Assembly (NCBI GenBank): GCA_036939755.1
Contig: JALLAZ010000988.1
Span: forward strand, 1-17,522
Source: Stephanodiscus triporus
Lineage: Eukaryota > Bacillariophyta > Thalassiosirophyceae > Thalassiosirales > Thalassiosiraceae
Length of the DNA stretch: 17,522 nt
Reading direction: 5' to 3'
Under the pieces are notes generated by a model. The model worked only from the letters and a program-made list of their open reading frames with translations. It was not told the DNA's origin and did no database searches. A program made the position numbers and the translations under genes. Within the stretch, counting starts at the first letter, position 1; the number at the start of each line of letters is the position of its first letter. Positions 17,207 to 17,522 of this stretch are shown here, piece after piece.

Positions 17207-17522
17207 TGATCCGAGTTGGGGAAATCGAATGCGAGGCCAGAGAAATCGTCCGGTCTTGTTAAGGTGTAGATATGGCGGTGGTAAGCTTGGGGGGAGCCAG
17301 GGCGGGTTGTCTAGGAGCTAGAAGTTCGGTGTCCCGCCAATTTCCTTGAGTTTGGAGCGTAGTTTCTTTGATAGTGTTTAGTTGTTATTGACTTGATTTT
17401 GTATAGGTGTTACAGGAGGACACTAGGGGTTGCCAACGTGGGGGCAGGGGAGACGAGAGGGGAAGAAGGTAATATTGAACCCTTCGAGCGACGGTCCGCC
17501 GTTTGACCAATAGCCTTCCTCG
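17207..17522. other. Right-edge sequence, probable retroelement 5' leader
   Basis: This 316-base stretch lies upstream of the element's ORFs. The frame of the upstream ORF stays open to 17317. Beyond that I see no ORF, repeat or recognisable element end. It may be 5' UTR and internal promoter, or the element may end within it; nothing in the sequence decides. Confidence 0.4.

Larger units (their letters stand above)
8500..17522 (-). mobile_element. Non-LTR (LINE-type) retrotransposon, coding parts intact
   Basis: The element reads leftward: 5' leader (right edge), upstream ORF, ORF1, ORF2, 3' UTR. Non-LTR type is shown by the apurinic-type endonuclease joined N-terminally to the reverse transcriptase, the RNase H after it, and no integrase, protease or long terminal repeat in view. 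Both main ORFs are uninterrupted, so this is a recent copy. The left end lies somewhere in about 8440-8600 and is not resolved. The right end is not seen and may lie outside the window, so a target-site duplication cannot be checked. Codon use is less CG-rich than in the neighbouring host genes. RNase H-bearing LINEs include the I group, but I do not assign a clade. Confidence 0.9.

Noticed and set aside
8261..17522. LTR retrotransposon or endogenous virus
   Set aside because: No long direct repeat flanks the coding region, and there is no integrase, protease or envelope. The endonuclease is of the AP type found in LINEs.

Overview
The window looks like nuclear DNA of a photosynthetic stramenopile, most probably a diatom. 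The reasons are a plastid-targeting presequence with an L-A-F/T cleavage motif (gene at the left edge), short GT-AG introns of 74-131 bases, a secreted Pro/Thr- and Lys/Ser-rich protein of the kind associated with silica cell walls, and a large non-LTR retrotransposon whose encoded proteins resemble those common in diatom genomes. No database could be searched, so family calls rest on motifs that can be read by eye.

Layout from left to right. (1) 46-893, minus: first exon of a plastid-targeted protein; its apparent stop codon lies inside a splice donor, so the gene probably runs off the left edge. (2) 894-2582: gene-poor spacer with four copies of a 10-12 base motif. (3) 2583-4354, plus: an eight-exon gene, reconstructed here to an open 390-residue product with a signal peptide, three kinds of Pro/Thr repeat, a Lys/Ser-rich silaffin-like block and a hydrophobic C-terminal end. 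(4) 4718-6291, minus: a two-exon choline/ethanolamine kinase (480 residues), convergent with gene 3, with a 20-base perfect palindrome upstream. (5) 6599-8260, minus: a single-exon polytopic membrane protein with a possible FAR-17a/AIG1 or rolling-stone-like C-terminal half. (6) about 8500 to the right edge, minus: a non-LTR retrotransposon with a 5' upstream ORF, ORF1 (740 residues) and ORF2 (1923 residues: AP-type endonuclease, reverse transcriptase, RNase H, C-terminal zinc finger). Both main ORFs are intact, so the copy is young or active. It lies directly upstream of gene 5 in the same orientation.

The host genes do not form one pathway. The kinase belongs to phospholipid synthesis (Kennedy pathway), gene 3 to the secretory or cell-wall system, and gene 1 to the plastid. 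The most interesting parts are the modular silaffin-like gene with near-identical donors and a 14-base microexon, and the translation layout of the retroelement, where both main start codons sit in ATGA overlaps and the ORF2 frame extends upstream without an AUG into the end of ORF1.
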